From Brachybacterium massiliense (GTDB lineage: Bacteria > Actinomycetota > Actinomycetes > Actinomycetales > Dermabacteraceae), in NCBI RefSeq assembly GCF_900184245.1, contig NZ_FXXB01000006.1, forward strand, positions 399,718 to 463,717: DNA of 64,000 nt, read 5' to 3'. Positions 38,453 to 48,673 of the stretch are shown here, piece by piece. The notes beneath the pieces were generated by a model that was given only the letters and a program-made list of their open reading frames with translations, was not told the DNA's origin and searched no databases. A program made the position numbers and the translations under genes. The first letter of the stretch is position 1. Each line of letters opens with the position of its first letter.

Positions 38453-40494
38453 CCGCGCTCCTGCGGCGCTCCACCGCACTCGCCATCCCGCTGCTGCTCC
38501 TGCTCGCCGTCCTCACCGCGGGCCTCGGCATGGCCGCCACAGGCGCCCTCGCCCCCGCCGCCCTGGTGCCTGCTTCACCGCTGGTGACCTGGGGACTGCC
38601 GGTGGTCGAAGCGTTCCACCACCTCGGCCTGCTGCTCGCCGTCGGCGCGGGCGGCACCGCGGTGCTGCTCCTGCCCGGACCCTCCCGCCGGGAGGTCACC
38701 GTCCTGGACCCGCTGCGCCGCACCACCGTGCGCCTCGGCGCGGCCGGCGCGCTGCTGTGGGCCCTCGCCGCCCTCGCCCAGATCCCGCTCGGCGGGCTCG
38801 AAGCGACCGGCGCCGGCACCGACCTGAACGTGTGGGACGTCGCGATGGGCGGCGCCCTCGGACGGATCCAGATGGGCGTCGCGGTCTTCGCCGCCGCCGC
38901 CGCGCTCTGCTACCTGCTGGCCCGGTCCACGGTCCTGGCCTGCTGGGGCCTCGCCTTCACCGGTATCGCGGCCGGTGCACTGGGGATGGCCGGGCACGCC
39001 GGGGCGAGCCTGGACCACATCAACGCCGTCAACGCGATGGCCGTGCACCTGATCGCCGTGGCCGTCTGGGCGGGAGGGCTGCTGGTCATCGCGCTGCTCG
39101 CGCCCCGGATGCCGGACGCCGCCCTCGCCACCACCATCCAGCGCTTCTCGCCCTGGGCGCTGGCGGCGGTGGTCGCGCTCGCGTTCAGCGGCGTCGTCAG
39201 CGCGCTGATCCGCCTCTCGAGCTGGACAGACCTTTTCAGCACCGGCTACGGGCTCGTGGTGCTCGCCAAGGCGGTGGGCCTGATCGCCCTCGCCGTGCTC
39301 GGTGCTCTCCAGCGGCGCCGGCTCGGGGAGCGCCTCCGCTTCCGCCACCTCGCCCTCACCGAGGGCCTGCTCATGGCCGCGGTGATCGGTGCCTCGATCG
39401 CGCTGGGCCGCTCCGCCCCGCCGGTCCCGCAGGCCATCCCGCCTGTGGGCGACCTCAAGGTGCTCTCGCTGGTCGGCTTCCTGCCGCCCGAGCAGGAGTT
39501 CGACCCCACCACGATGTTCACCCTCTTCCAGCCGGACTGGGTCGCGCTCGCCCTCGCTGCGGTGATGGCCGGTGCCTACCTCCTCGGCGCGGTGCGCCTG
39601 GCCCGGCGCGGTGACAAGTGGCCCTGGCACCGCACCCTCGCATTCGTCGCAGGCTGCGTGGCTTTCGCCTGGGTGATGAGCGGGGGCGCGGCGGCCTGGG
39701 GCAAGTTCCGCTTCGACGCGCACATGATCCAGCACATGGCGATGATGATGATCGTGCCTCCGCTGTGGGTGCTCGGAGGACCGGTCACGCTGCTCTCGCG
39801 CGCCGTCTCCCCGCGCACGGACGGCTCCCGCGGCATCCGCGAATGGGTGCTCGCCGCCGTCCACTCCGGCTACGCCCGTGTGGTCTCCTCCCCGCCGCTG
39901 GCGGGGCTGATCTTCGCCGGCTCGCTGGTCATCTTCTATTTCACGCCCCTGTTCGAGATGGCGATGTACCACCACCTCGGGCACTTCCTGATGACCGTGC
40001 ACTTCCTCGGCTCGGGCTACCTGTTCGCCTGGGTGCTCATCGGCATCGACCCCGCGACCAAGCCGATCAACCCCGTGCTCAAGCTGATCACCCTGCTGGT
40101 GACCCTCGCGTTCCACGCCTTCTTCGGCGTGGCGCTGGTCTCGGCGACCTGGCTGATCGCCGAGGGCTGGTACACGGATCTGGGCATGTACTCGCTCGAG
40201 CGCCTCGAGCTGATCCAGGTGCGCGGCGGCACCATCATGTGGGCGATCTCTGAGGTGCCCACCGTCGGCTACGCGATCATCGTCGCGGTGCTGTGGATGA
40301 AGTCCGAGGACCGCCGCGCCCGCCAGTACGACCGCAAGGCAGAGCGGGACGGCGGGGCTGAGCTCGAGGCCTACAACGCCTACCTTGCGAGTCTGCGGGG
40401 CGAGGGCGGTGCGCCTGCGCCCACGTCCACGGCGAGTGCGGACAGTCGGGAAGACGGCGCGCCGGGCGCCGCCGGCGACGGCCGGGACGGCTGA
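38449..40494 (+). CDS. CopD-CtaG fusion membrane protein (copper/cytochrome oxidase assembly)
   Basis: 681 residues with about 15 membrane segments. The N-terminal half (to about 330) fits the CopD/YcnJ copper-resistance domain (AVWAGGLLVIALL, LVVLAKAVGLIALAVLGA). The C-terminal half (about 360-620) fits caa3-type CtaG (DAHMIQHMAMMMIVPPLWVLG, YHHLGHFLMTVHFLGSGYLF), rich in conserved His. The fusion is common in actinobacteria and is thought to deliver copper to cytochrome c oxidase. The ATG overlaps the methyltransferase stop codon. Ends with a hydrophilic tail. Confidence 0.88.
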   Translation: MTALLRRSTALAIPLLLLLAVLTAGLGMAATGALAPAALVPASPLVTWGLPVVEAFHHLGLLLAVGAGGTAVLLLPGPSRREVTVLDPLRRTTVRLGAAGALLWALAALAQIPLGGLEATGAGTDLNVWDVAMGGALGRIQMGVAVFAAAAALCYLLARSTVLACWGLAFTGIAAGALGMAGHAGASLDHINAVNAMAVHLIAVAVWAGGLLVIALLAPRMPDAALATTIQRFSPWALAAVVALAFSGVVSALIRLSSWTDLFSTGYGLVVLAKAVGLIALAVLGALQRRRLGERLRFRHLALTEGLLMAAVIGASIALGRSAPPVPQAIPPVGDLKVLSLVGFLPPEQEFDPTTMFTLFQPDWVALALAAVMAGAYLLGAVRLARRGDKWPWHRTLAFVAGCVAFAWVMSGGAAAWGKFRFDAHMIQHMAMMMIVPPLWVLGGPVTLLSRAVSPRTDGSRGIREWVLAAVHSGYARVVSSPPLAGLIFAGSLVIFYFTPLFEMAMYHHLGHFLMTVHFLGSGYLFAWVLIGIDPATKPINPVLKLITLLVTLAFHAFFGVALVSATWLIAEGWYTDLGMYSLERLELIQVRGGTIMWAISEVPTVGYAIIVAVLWMKSEDRRARQYDRKAERDGGAELEAYNAYLASLRGEGGAPAPTSTASADSREDGAPGAAGDGRDG

Positions 40495-40664
40495 GTCGAC
40501 CTCGTCAACGGGCTCGAACGAACCTCTCACCGCCATCGTCGACAGGCCTTTCTGTGTCGAGCGGTCCTCTCGACGCCATCATGGACCTCACTGTCACACG
40601 GGCCGCCGAACCCCAGCCGTCACCTACCTGTGCACCAGCCCCATGCGACACCCTCGGCGGATGC

Positions 40665-40704
40665 AGAGCGGCGGCGACCATCGCAGGATGATCGCCGCCG
40701 CTCT
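40665..40704. terminator. Bidirectional terminator between the CopD-CtaG and MBL genes
   Basis: AGAGCGGCGGCGA (40665-40677) pairs with TCGCCGCCGCTCT (40692-40704), with an inner ATC/GAT pair. The rest of the 237-base gap shows no gene. Confidence 0.75.
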
Positions 40705-40731
40705 CGGACGTGACTCAGTGGTGGGGAAGAC

Positions 40732-41352
40732 TCACAGCCAGTCGCCCTGCGCGGCCCGCTTCTCGGTGCCGATGGTGGTGTCCGGGCCGTGACCGGTGTG
40801 GACCACCGTGTCCTCGGGCAGCGCGAACAGGCGCTCGCGCACGGACTCCTCGATCGTCTCCCGTGAGGAGAAGGAGCGTCCGGTGGCTCCGGGTCCGCCC
40901 TGGAAGAGGGTGTCCCCGGTGAACACGGCGCCCAGCTCCTCGGAGTAGTAGCAGGTCGAGCCGGGGGAGTGGCCCGGGGTGTGCATCGCCTCGAGGTTCA
41001 CACCGGCGATGGTGAACATGTCACCGTCGGCGACGTCATCGTCCCAGGGCAGATCGCCGTGGGTGAGCTGCCAGACCTCGCGATCGGCGGGGTTCAGCAG
41101 GATCGGGGCCTCAAGCGCTTCGGACAGCTCGGGCGCGAAGCGCACGTGGTCGTCATGCGCATGGGTGAGCAGGATGCCCACGCACTCGCGCTCACCGACC
41201 AGGTTCACGACGGTGTCGATGTCGTGCGGGGCGTCGAACACCACGCACTGCTCGTCATCGCCGAGCACCCACACGTTGTTGTCCACCTGGTGGGTCTCGC
41301 CGTCGAGGCTGAAGGTGCCGGAGGTGACGGCATGGGAGAGACGCGCGGTCAT
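40732..41352 (-). CDS. MBL-fold hydrolase paired with mycothiol-dependent formaldehyde dehydrogenase
   Basis: 206 residues. THAHDDHV carries the first metal ligands, HTPGHSPGS and FTGDTLF the others, in the glyoxalase II pattern. The gene overlaps the dehydrogenase gene (ATGA) on the same strand. In actinobacteria this pair is thought to process S-formylmycothiol, so this enzyme is likely the hydrolase that returns mycothiol. Substrate is an inference from context. Confidence 0.88.
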   Translation of the reverse strand: MTARLSHAVTSGTFSLDGETHQVDNNVWVLGDDEQCVVFDAPHDIDTVVNLVGERECVGILLTHAHDDHVRFAPELSEALEAPILLNPADREVWQLTHGDLPWDDDVADGDMFTIAGVNLEAMHTPGHSPGSTCYYSEELGAVFTGDTLFQGGPGATGRSFSSRETIEESVRERLFALPEDTVVHTGHGPDTTIGTEKRAAQGDWL

Positions 41353-42449
41353 CGGGCCACCTCCACCACGGTGCGCAGGGTGTCGCCCCCGTGCAGCGCA
41401 TCGAGCGCCGCGTCAGTCCCGGCCAGATCCGTGCGGCCGGTGACGAAGCGGTCCAGCGGCAGGCGACCCTGGAGGAACAGGTCGATCAGGTACGGGAAGT
41501 CCCGTTCGGGCAGGCAGTCGCCGTACCAGGAGGACTTCAGCGCCCCGCCGCGGCCGAACACGTCCAGCAGCGGGAGAGTCAGCTCCACACCCGGGCGGGG
41601 GACGCCCACCAGCACCACACGCCCGGCGAGGTCACGGGCGTAGAAGGCGGTCTCGTAGGTCTGCGGGATGCCGACTGCATCGACCACCACATCCGCGCCG
41701 AAGCCGCCGGTGAGCTCCTGCACCTTCTCGGCGACCTCCTGCGGGGAGAGATCCTTGGTGAGCAGGGTGTGGGTCGCGCCGAGCTCCTTCGCGGCGGCGA
41801 GCTTCTTCTCGTCGACGTCGAGGCCGATGATCGTCGTGGCGCCGGCGAGCTTCGCACCCGCGATCGCGGCGCAGCCCACGCCGCCCAGGCCGATCACGGC
41901 GAGGGACTCGCCGCGCTGGACCTGACCGGTGTTGATCGCGGCGCCGATGCCCGCCATCACGCCGCAGCCCAGCAGGCCGGCCACCTCGGCCGGGGCGTCC
42001 TCGGAGACCTTGGTGCACTGACCCTCGTGCACGAGGGTCTTCTCCGCGAAGGAGCCGATGCCCAGAGCGGCGGTGAGTTCGGTGCCGTCGGTGAGGGTCA
42101 TGGGCTTCGAGGCGTTGTGGGTCGCGAAGCAGTACTGGTGCACGCCCTTCTTGCAGGCGCGGCACTCGCCGCACACGGCGCGCCAGTTCAGTACCACGTA
42201 ATCGCCCACCTCCACATGGGTGACGTCCGCGCCGATCGCCGAGACGCGGCCGGCGGATTCGTGCCCCAGCAGGAAGGGGAACTCGTCGTTGATGCCGCCG
42301 TCGCGGTAGGCGAGGTCGGTGTGGCACACACCCGTCGCCTCGATGTCGACGACCACGTCGTGCGGCCCGGGGTCGGGGATGATGATGTCGAGCAGCTCCG
42401 CGGGCTGCTTCTCGCTGCGGGCGACGACGCCCTTGACTGTCCAGGACAT
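41349..42449 (-). CDS. mscR: S-(hydroxymethyl)mycothiol dehydrogenase
   Basis: 366 residues, zinc-dependent class III-like alcohol dehydrogenase. Catalytic zinc ligands lie in GVCHTD and GHE; structural zinc in [15 protein letters not shown]; the NAD site is [10 protein letters not shown]. The close match to mycothiol-dependent formaldehyde dehydrogenase/nitrosothiol reductase implies that the host makes mycothiol. It oxidises the formaldehyde-mycothiol adduct and is coupled to the MBL hydrolase. Confidence 0.93.
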   Translation of the reverse strand: MSWTVKGVVARSEKQPAELLDIIIPDPGPHDVVVDIEATGVCHTDLAYRDGGINDEFPFLLGHESAGRVSAIGADVTHVEVGDYVVLNWRAVCGECRACKKGVHQYCFATHNASKPMTLTDGTELTAALGIGSFAEKTLVHEGQCTKVSEDAPAEVAGLLGCGVMAGIGAAINTGQVQRGESLAVIGLGGVGCAAIAGAKLAGATTIIGLDVDEKKLAAAKELGATHTLLTKDLSPQEVAEKVQELTGGFGADVVVDAVGIPQTYETAFYARDLAGRVVLVGVPRPGVELTLPLLDVFGRGGALKSSWYGDCLPERDFPYLIDLFLQGRLPLDRFVTGRTDLAGTDAALDALHGGDTLRTVVEVAR

Positions 42450-42664
42450 GCTGGCCTCCTTCGAGGTCGAGGTTCTCCGCCAGCCTATCCATGACCAGCC
42501 AGGTCCGTCGGCCCCACCGGGAGTCCCGCGCAGCGCCGCCGTCGGCCGTCCGCCGGCCCGCCGCCGACGCCCGACGGCGACGCCGTGCGGGCTGGAGCCC
42601 TCGCCCGCCATGAGGTGCGTCGCGCACAGGCGGGACGGGGCGCCCGAGGCGGTGCGGGGCCTCC

Positions 42665-42670
42665 TAGAAT
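42665..42670 (+). promoter_or_regulatory. -10 box of the pheST operon
   Basis: TAGAAT ends five bases before an in-frame GTG at 42676 and 62 bases before the GTG at 42733. It leaves the pheS start open: leaderless at 42676/42679, or a 56-base leader before 42733. Confidence 0.6.
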
Positions 42671-42732
42671 GGCCCGTGGTGCCCGTGCCCCGGCCTGTGC
42701 GCCCCCTCTGCCCCCGGACGAAAGCGATACCC

Positions 42733-43836
42733 GTGTCCGAGTCATCCCCGACTCCCGCCCCGGTCATCGACGAGGCGACCATCGGCGCCGCCGTCGATGC
42801 CGCGCTCGCCGCGATCGCCGCGGCGGCCTCCACCGACGAGCTCAAGCAGGTGCGCATCCAGCACGTGGGTGATGCCAGCGTGCTCTCGAGCGCGAACCGC
42901 GCCATCAAGGACCTGCCCAAGGACCAGAAGGCCGCGGCCGGCAAGCTCGTGGGACAGAGCAAGGGCCGGGTGCAGAAGGAGCTCGCCGCACGCCAGCAGC
43001 AGCTCGCCGCCGCCGAGGAGGAGGCTGCACTCGCCGCCGAGACCGTCGACGTCACCCTCCCCACCGACCTGCGCCCCCGCGGTGCCTCGCACCCGCTGAC
43101 CGTGCTGCAGGACCGCATCAACGACTTCTTCGTGGGCATCGGCTGGGAGATCGCCGAGGGCCCCGAGATCGAGTCCGAGTGGCTGAACTTCGACGCTCTG
43201 AACGCCGATGCCGAGCACCCCTCCCGCTCGATGCAGGACACCCTGTACCTCGCCCCCGAGGACTCGGGCATGCTGCTGCGCACCCAGACCTCGCCCGTGC
43301 AGATCCGCGCGATGCTCGAGCGCGGCGCACCCTTGTACGTGGCCTGCCCCGGCACCGTCTACCGGGCCGACGAGATCGACGCGACCCACTCGCCCATGTT
43401 CCATCAGGTCGAGGGCCTCGCCATCGGCAAGGACCTGACCATGGCGAACCTCGTGGGCACCCTCGACGCCTTCGCCGCGCACATCTTCGGCGGCGCGCCG
43501 ATCACCCGCCTGCGCCCCAACCACTTCCCCTTCACCGAGCCCAGCGCCGAGATGGACTTCCGCTGCTTCCGCTGCGAGGCGCGCGAGGGACTGGACCATG
43601 ACGCGGACCCGAACTGCCGGGTCTGCGGCGGCACCGGCTGGATCGAGATGGGCGGCTGCGGCATGGTCCACCCGAACGTGCTGCGCGCGGCCGGGGTGGA
43701 CCCGGAGGAGTACCAGGGCTTCGCCTTCGGGCTCGGAATCGAGCGCATCCTGATGCTCCGCAACGGAGTGGCGGACATGCGCGACATCGTGGAGGGCGAC
43801 GTTCGCTTCTCCCAGCACTACGGTACGGAGATCTGA
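42733..43836 (+). CDS. pheS: Phenylalanine-tRNA ligase alpha subunit
   Basis: 367 residues from GTG 42733. The N-terminal coiled coil (about 20-110) precedes the class II catalytic core: [54 protein letters not shown] and [19 protein letters not shown] Cys-rich insert ([10 protein letters not shown]...[10 protein letters not shown]) has the CxxC pairs known in many PheS. In-frame GTGs at 42676 and 42679 just after a -10 box could give 18-19 extra residues. pheT follows after one base. Confidence 0.96.
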   Translation: MSESSPTPAPVIDEATIGAAVDAALAAIAAAASTDELKQVRIQHVGDASVLSSANRAIKDLPKDQKAAAGKLVGQSKGRVQKELAARQQQLAAAEEEAALAAETVDVTLPTDLRPRGASHPLTVLQDRINDFFVGIGWEIAEGPEIESEWLNFDALNADAEHPSRSMQDTLYLAPEDSGMLLRTQTSPVQIRAMLERGAPLYVACPGTVYRADEIDATHSPMFHQVEGLAIGKDLTMANLVGTLDAFAAHIFGGAPITRLRPNHFPFTEPSAEMDFRCFRCEAREGLDHDADPNCRVCGGTGWIEMGGCGMVHPNVLRAAGVDPEEYQGFAFGLGIERILMLRNGVADMRDIVEGDVRFSQHYGTEI

Positions 43837-43837
43837 G

Positions 43838-46441
43838 ATGCCCCGCATTCCCCTGACCTGGCTCGCCGAGCACACCGAGCTGCCCGCTGACGTCTCCGCC
43901 CTGCAGGTCGCCACGGATCTCTCCCGCATCGGGCTCGAGGAGGAGACGATCTTCGGCGCCCAGGTGACCGGACCCCTGGTCATCGGCCGCGTGCTGGATC
44001 TCGTCAAGGAGCCCCAGAAGAACGGCAAGACCATCAACTGGGTGCGCGTGGACGTCGGCCCCGAGCACAACCAGGACGCCGACGACCCCAAGGATCCCCA
44101 GCCCGGTGAGGAGCGCCCCTCCCGCGGCATCATCTGCGGCGCCCACAACTTCGTCGAAGGTGACCTGGTGGTCGTCTCCCTGCCCGGCACCGTGCTGCCC
44201 GGCGACTTCGCGATCGCCGCCCGCAGGACCTACGGCCACACCTCCGACGGCATGATCTGCTCCGGCGACGAGCTGGGCCTGGGCGAGGACCCCTCGGGCG
44301 AGGACGGCATCATCGTGCTTGGCCGCGGCCACGCCGAGGGCCTGACCGGCGAGCCCGGGGACGATGCGATCGCCCTGCTGGGCCTCGCCGACGAGGTCGT
44401 CGAGATCAACGTGACCCCGGACCGCGGCTACTGCTTCTCGATGCGCGGCGTGGCCCGGGAGTACTCCCACGCCACCGGCGCCGCCTACACCGACCCGGTC
44501 ACCGAGGTCGAGATCCCGCAGGCAGGCGCCGGCGGTACCGCCGTGCAGCTGCGCGACCAGGCACCGCTGCGCGGCACGGACGGCTGTTCGCGCTTCGTCA
44601 CCCTCGAGGTGAACGGTGTGGACCCCTCGGCGCAGACCCCGCGCTGGATGGCCCGCCGCCTCACCCTGGCCGGTATGCGCCCGATCTCCCTGATCGTGGA
44701 CGTCACCAACTACGTGATGCTGGACCTCGGCCAGCCGCTGCACGCCTACGACGCGGACAAGGTGGTGGCCCCGATCGTGGTGCGCCGCGCCCGCGCCGGC
44801 GAGAAGCTCACCACGCTCGACGACGTCACCCGCACCCTCGACCCCGAGGACCTGCTGATCACCGACAGCGACGGCGGCGAGGGCGCCCGCATCCTCGGCC
44901 TCGCCGGGGTGATGGGCGGAGAGTCCACCGAGGTCTCCGCCGCCACCACGAACATCGTGCTCGAGGCGGCGACCTTCGACCCGATCTCGGTGGCCCGCAC
45001 CGCGCGCCGCCACCGCCTTCCCTCCGAGGCCTCCAAGCGCTTCGAGCGCGGGGTGGACCCGCAGCTCCCGCTCGCGGCCGCCTACCGCGCGGCCCAGCTG
45101 ATCGTCGAGCACGGCGGCGGCGAGATCGCCGCGGCAGTCACCGACGAGGGCGCCCTTCCGGCCTCGGCCGCGGCGATCTCGCTGCCCGTCGGCGACGCCG
45201 AGCGGGTGGTCGGCATCGCCTACACCGCCGAGCAGGTGCGCGGAAGTCTCCAGCAGATCGGCTGCCAGGTGCAGGACGGTCCCGAGGGCACGCTCCAGGT
45301 CACCCCGCCCACCTGGCGCCCGGACCTCGCCATCCGTGAGGACCTGATCGAGGAGATCGCCCGCCTGGTCGGCTACGAGACGATCCCCTCGATCCTGCCC
45401 ACCGCTCCCGGCGGCCGCGGTCTCACCCGCGCCCAGCGCGCCCGCCGCGCCGCGAACCGCGCTCTCGCCGAGGCGGGCCTGGTCGAGGTCACCTCCTACC
45501 CGTTCGTGGGCGAGGGCATCTTCGATGCGCTCCGCTACGAGGCGGGCGATCCCCGTCGCGCCGCGGTGCGGCTGCTGAACCCGCTGGCCGACGTCGAGCC
45601 GCTGATGCGCAGCTCGCTGCTGCAGACTCTGCTGCCCGTCGCCCGCCGGAACCTGGGCCGCGGCGAGGAGTCGGTGGCGATCTTCCAGCTCGGCACCACC
45701 TCGCTGGCGAGCACCGAGGGCGCCCGCGCCCCGGTGCCCGCTGCGGCGCAGCGTCCCTCGGACGCCGAGCTCGAGGAGATCCTCGCCGCGCTGCCGCGCC
45801 AGTTCCGCAGCCTCGCCGCCGTGGTGGGCGGCGCTTCGGGCCCGGACTCCTGGCAGGGCGAGATCGCGCCCTGGGGCTGGGCCGACGCCTTCGAGCTCGC
45901 CCGCCGCGCGGCGGCATCCGTCGGCGCGCAGATCGAGGTGCGCCAGATCGAGCACGCCCCCTTCCATCCGGGCCGCGCCGGTGAGCTGCGCGTGCTCACG
46001 GCCGACGGGGAGAGCACCGTGATCGGTCATGCCGGTGAGCTGCACCCCGCCGTGGTCAAGGAGTTCGACCTGCCGGCGCGCACCAGCGCCTTCGAGCTCG
46101 ACCTCGAGGCGCTGATCGCCGCGGCCCCGGCCGTGGTACCCGCCGCCCCGGTGCCGACCTACCCGGTCGCCAAGGAGGACTTCGCCTTCGTGGTCGACCA
46201 GGACGTCCCCGCCTCCGCCGTCGAGGCGGCGATCGTGGTGGGCATCGGCGACCTCGCCGAGAGCGTTCACCTCTTCGACGTCTTCACCGGCGCGCAGATC
46301 GGCGAGGGGAAGAAGTCCCTCGCCTTCGCGGTGCGACTGCGCTCGGTCGAGGGCACCCTGACCGCGGAGCAGATCGGGCAGGCGCGCAGCCGCTGCATCG
46401 CCGCCGTCGCTTCGGCCGTCGGAGGCGTGCTGAGGGCATGA
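43838..46441 (+). CDS. pheT: Phenylalanine-tRNA ligase beta subunit
   Basis: 867 residues, full length. Order: start domain PRIPLTWLAEHTELP, EMAP/OB tRNA-binding domain (about 40-160, GIICGAHNFVEGDLV), B3/B4 editing region (VDVTNYVMLDLGQPLHAYDA), B5, catalytic-like domain, and a C-terminal anticodon-binding FDX-ACB domain (AFVVDQDVPASAVEAAI). Pairs with PheS in an alpha2-beta2 enzyme. Confidence 0.98.
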   Translation: MPRIPLTWLAEHTELPADVSALQVATDLSRIGLEEETIFGAQVTGPLVIGRVLDLVKEPQKNGKTINWVRVDVGPEHNQDADDPKDPQPGEERPSRGIICGAHNFVEGDLVVVSLPGTVLPGDFAIAARRTYGHTSDGMICSGDELGLGEDPSGEDGIIVLGRGHAEGLTGEPGDDAIALLGLADEVVEINVTPDRGYCFSMRGVAREYSHATGAAYTDPVTEVEIPQAGAGGTAVQLRDQAPLRGTDGCSRFVTLEVNGVDPSAQTPRWMARRLTLAGMRPISLIVDVTNYVMLDLGQPLHAYDADKVVAPIVVRRARAGEKLTTLDDVTRTLDPEDLLITDSDGGEGARILGLAGVMGGESTEVSAATTNIVLEAATFDPISVARTARRHRLPSEASKRFERGVDPQLPLAAAYRAAQLIVEHGGGEIAAAVTDEGALPASAAAISLPVGDAERVVGIAYTAEQVRGSLQQIGCQVQDGPEGTLQVTPPTWRPDLAIREDLIEEIARLVGYETIPSILPTAPGGRGLTRAQRARRAANRALAEAGLVEVTSYPFVGEGIFDALRYEAGDPRRAAVRLLNPLADVEPLMRSSLLQTLLPVARRNLGRGEESVAIFQLGTTSLASTEGARAPVPAAAQRPSDAELEEILAALPRQFRSLAAVVGGASGPDSWQGEIAPWGWADAFELARRAAASVGAQIEVRQIEHAPFHPGRAGELRVLTADGESTVIGHAGELHPAVVKEFDLPARTSAFELDLEALIAAAPAVVPAAPVPTYPVAKEDFAFVVDQDVPASAVEAAIVVGIGDLAESVHLFDVFTGAQIGEGKKSLAFAVRLRSVEGTLTAEQIGQARSRCIAAVASAVGGVLRA

Positions 46442-46503
46442 GCGACGGACCGTCCTGCGCGAGATCCTCGTCCTGAGGACTTCACGCGGGTGAGCCGGTG
46501 ATC

Positions 46504-46552
46504 GGGAGCGCGAGAGGGGTGCAGCGAACGGCTGCACCCCTCTCGCGCTCCC
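46504..46552. terminator. Bidirectional terminator, perfect 22-bp stem
   Basis: Arms 46504-46525 and 46531-46552 are exact reverse complements around a 5-base loop. It lies between pheT and the convergent DUF981 gene, and is the longest stem outside the rRNA region. Confidence 0.85.
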
Positions 46553-46586
46553 ACGCCGCCCTCATCGCGGACAGGGGCCTACGGCG

Positions 46587-47357
46587 TCACATCGTGTTCA
46601 CGATCAGACCGATGTGGGTGTAGAAGTTCATCGCGCCGAACAGGACGAAGACGATCCCGGTCACCAGCCAGAGCACGCCGACGACCTTGGCGAGGGTCGG
46701 GACCCGGATCGACGGGTCCTCCCCGGCGCTCGAGGGGAGGCTCGCGAAGGAGCGGATCGACAGGGGAGCGAGGACCGCGCCGATGCCGACCAGCCCGAAC
46801 AGCAGGGACATGAAGATCGCCTCGACGATGGGCCACTCGGCGAATGCCCCGGAGATCGGCTCTTGGGGCGGCGCGGCGAACAGCTGGTACACGATGCCGG
46901 CGAACATGATTGCCAGCAGCGCCAGCCCGAGACCCGCGATGAAGATGCTGAGCGGGCGCGCGGCCCGAGCCACCTCGGACACCGGCCTCGGTGACTCGAG
47001 GATCCGGTCGCCGCGCTTCCACAGGAAGAGGGCCAGGGCGAGCATCAGCACGCCGAAGCCGAGGCTCGTCTCTCCGAAGATGACGTTGTCGAAGGCGAAG
47101 CCGCCGGCAGCCAGCGGCCAGGTGAGGCTCATGTGCAGGCCGGTCAGCGTGAGGATCGAGCCGAGCGCGCCGAATGTCATCGCCCAGCCGTCGGTGCTGA
47201 CGGGGTCCTCCCTGCGATGGCGCAGTAGATCCCGCGCGAAGAGGACCAGTGCGACCAGGCCGGCGCCGGCGGCGAGCGACATGATCGTGTTGTACGTCGG
47301 CATCGTCGTCCAGTCGATCATCCCGGGCGACGGTTCCCCCATGAAAAAGTCCTTCAC
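46587..47357 (-). CDS. DUF981-like integral membrane protein
   Basis: 256 residues from GTG 47357, chosen because a perfect AGGAGGT ribosome-binding site sits four bases upstream. About seven membrane segments; YNTIMSLAAGAGLVALVLFA near residue 22 and GLHMSLTWPL fit the DUF981 family as I recall it. Function unknown. The frame also stays open upstream to 47414, without a ribosome-binding site. Divergent from argC. Confidence 0.75.
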   Translation of the reverse strand: MKDFFMGEPSPGMIDWTTMPTYNTIMSLAAGAGLVALVLFARDLLRHRREDPVSTDGWAMTFGALGSILTLTGLHMSLTWPLAAGGFAFDNVIFGETSLGFGVLMLALALFLWKRGDRILESPRPVSEVARAARPLSIFIAGLGLALLAIMFAGIVYQLFAAPPQEPISGAFAEWPIVEAIFMSLLFGLVGIGAVLAPLSIRSFASLPSSAGEDPSIRVPTLAKVVGVLWLVTGIVFVLFGAMNFYTHIGLIVNTM

Positions 47358-47489
47358 AGCTACCTCCTGCAGGGCTTTCACAGCCCCGAATAGATGAGTT
47401 TTCAACCGTAGCATTCGCGGCCTTCCCTCAGGGCGGCGCTGCCGGGGCGCGGGTGACGGGACATCCCGTGGCGATTGGACTGGCTGTTC

Positions 47490-47510
47490 ATACAGGGCGC
47501 TGTATATACT
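47490..47510 (+). promoter_or_regulatory. argC leaderless promoter with overlapping palindromic operator
   Basis: TATACT (47505-47510) then TCCGTC and ATG at 47517 give a leaderless start. ATACAG (47490-47495), GGCG, CTGTAT (47500-47505) form a palindrome that shares bases with the -10 box, placed to block polymerase. ArgR is encoded in the same operon and is the natural candidate, though the sequence is not a textbook ARG box. Confidence 0.7.
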
Positions 47511-47516
47511 TCCGTC

Positions 47517-48623
47517 ATGTCCTCTTCACGCGATCTCGGTGTCCCTGCGTCGCAGTCCTCGGCGCCTCGCCCCCGCCTCGCCGTCGTCGGCGCCTCGGGC
47601 TACGCCGGCGGGGAGACCCTGCGCCTGCTCGCGGGCCATCCGGGGGTCGAGGTCACCACCGTCGCCGCCCATTCGAGCGCCGGGAAGCACCTCAGCGAGG
47701 TCGCTCCCCACATCGACCTCGGGCGTGATCCGGTGCTCGAGGAGACGGGCGTGGAGACACTGCGCGGGCACGACGTGGTGGTCCTGGCCCTGCCCCACGG
47801 GCAGTCCGGGCAGATCGCCGCCGCCCTGCGCGCCGAGGACCCGGACGTGCTGGTGCTGGACCTCGGGGCGGACCACCGCCTCGAGAGCGCCGAGGACTGG
47901 CGGGACTACTACGGCAGCGAGCACTCCGGCACCTGGACCTACGGCATGCCCGAGCTCCCGCTGGCCGATGGCACCCGCCAGCGCGACCTGCTCGTCGGTG
48001 CTCGCGAGATCGCGGTGCCCGGCTGCAACGCCACCGCCGTCACCCTCGCCCTCGCGCCCCTCGTGCGCGCCGGGCTGGTGGATGCCGCGCAGCTCAGCGC
48101 CGTGCTGCCTGTGGGCTACTCCGGGGCGGGGCGCGCCGCCAAGCAGCACCTGATGTTCTCCGAGGCCTCCGGGACCGCAGCCCCCTACGCCGTCGGCGGC
48201 ACTCACCGCCACGTCCCTGAGGTGCTGCAGAACCTGCGCCGCGCCACCGGGCAGGACGGCCAGAAGCTCGGCTTCACTCCCGTGCTGGTGCCGATGAGCC
48301 GCGGCATCCTCGCCGTGTGCACCGCCCCCGTGGCCGAGGGCACCACCACCGCCGGTCTGCTGGACGCCCTGCAGGCGGACTACGCGGACGAGCACTTCGT
48401 CACCGTGCTGCCCGAGGGCCGCTTCCCCGCGACCGGCGAGGTGACCGGCGCGAACACCCTGCGCATCGGCGCCGCGGTCGATCACCGCAGCGGCCAGGCC
48501 ACCGTCATCTCCGCCCTCGACAACCTCGTCAAGGGCACCGCCGGGGCGGCGCTCCAGTCGATGAACCTCGCCCTCGGCCTCCCCGAGACCACGGGCCTGA
48601 CCCGCACCGCTCTGGCCCCCTGA
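47517..48623 (+). CDS. argC: N-acetyl-gamma-glutamyl-phosphate reductase
   Basis: 368 residues. Rossmann motif VVGASGYAGGETLRLL, catalytic Cys in VPGCNATAVTLAL, and GTHRHVPEV for substrate binding. Third step of arginine synthesis. The start is fixed by the leaderless -10 box. First gene of argCJBDFRGH. Confidence 0.97.
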   Translation: MSSSRDLGVPASQSSAPRPRLAVVGASGYAGGETLRLLAGHPGVEVTTVAAHSSAGKHLSEVAPHIDLGRDPVLEETGVETLRGHDVVVLALPHGQSGQIAAALRAEDPDVLVLDLGADHRLESAEDWRDYYGSEHSGTWTYGMPELPLADGTRQRDLLVGAREIAVPGCNATAVTLALAPLVRAGLVDAAQLSAVLPVGYSGAGRAAKQHLMFSEASGTAAPYAVGGTHRHVPEVLQNLRRATGQDGQKLGFTPVLVPMSRGILAVCTAPVAEGTTTAGLLDALQADYADEHFVTVLPEGRFPATGEVTGANTLRIGAAVDHRSGQATVISALDNLVKGTAGAALQSMNLALGLPETTGLTRTALAP

Positions 48624-48673
48624 CCTCGTCCCGCACCGCCGAGACCCACCTCCCAGCCCTTCCAGGAGCACCC

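Noticed and set aside
43532..46537. 1,001-codon open frame antisense to pheT
   Set aside because: Composition is Gly/Ala/Arg/His-rich with no family match, and it mirrors the third-position GC bias of pheT. A shadow.
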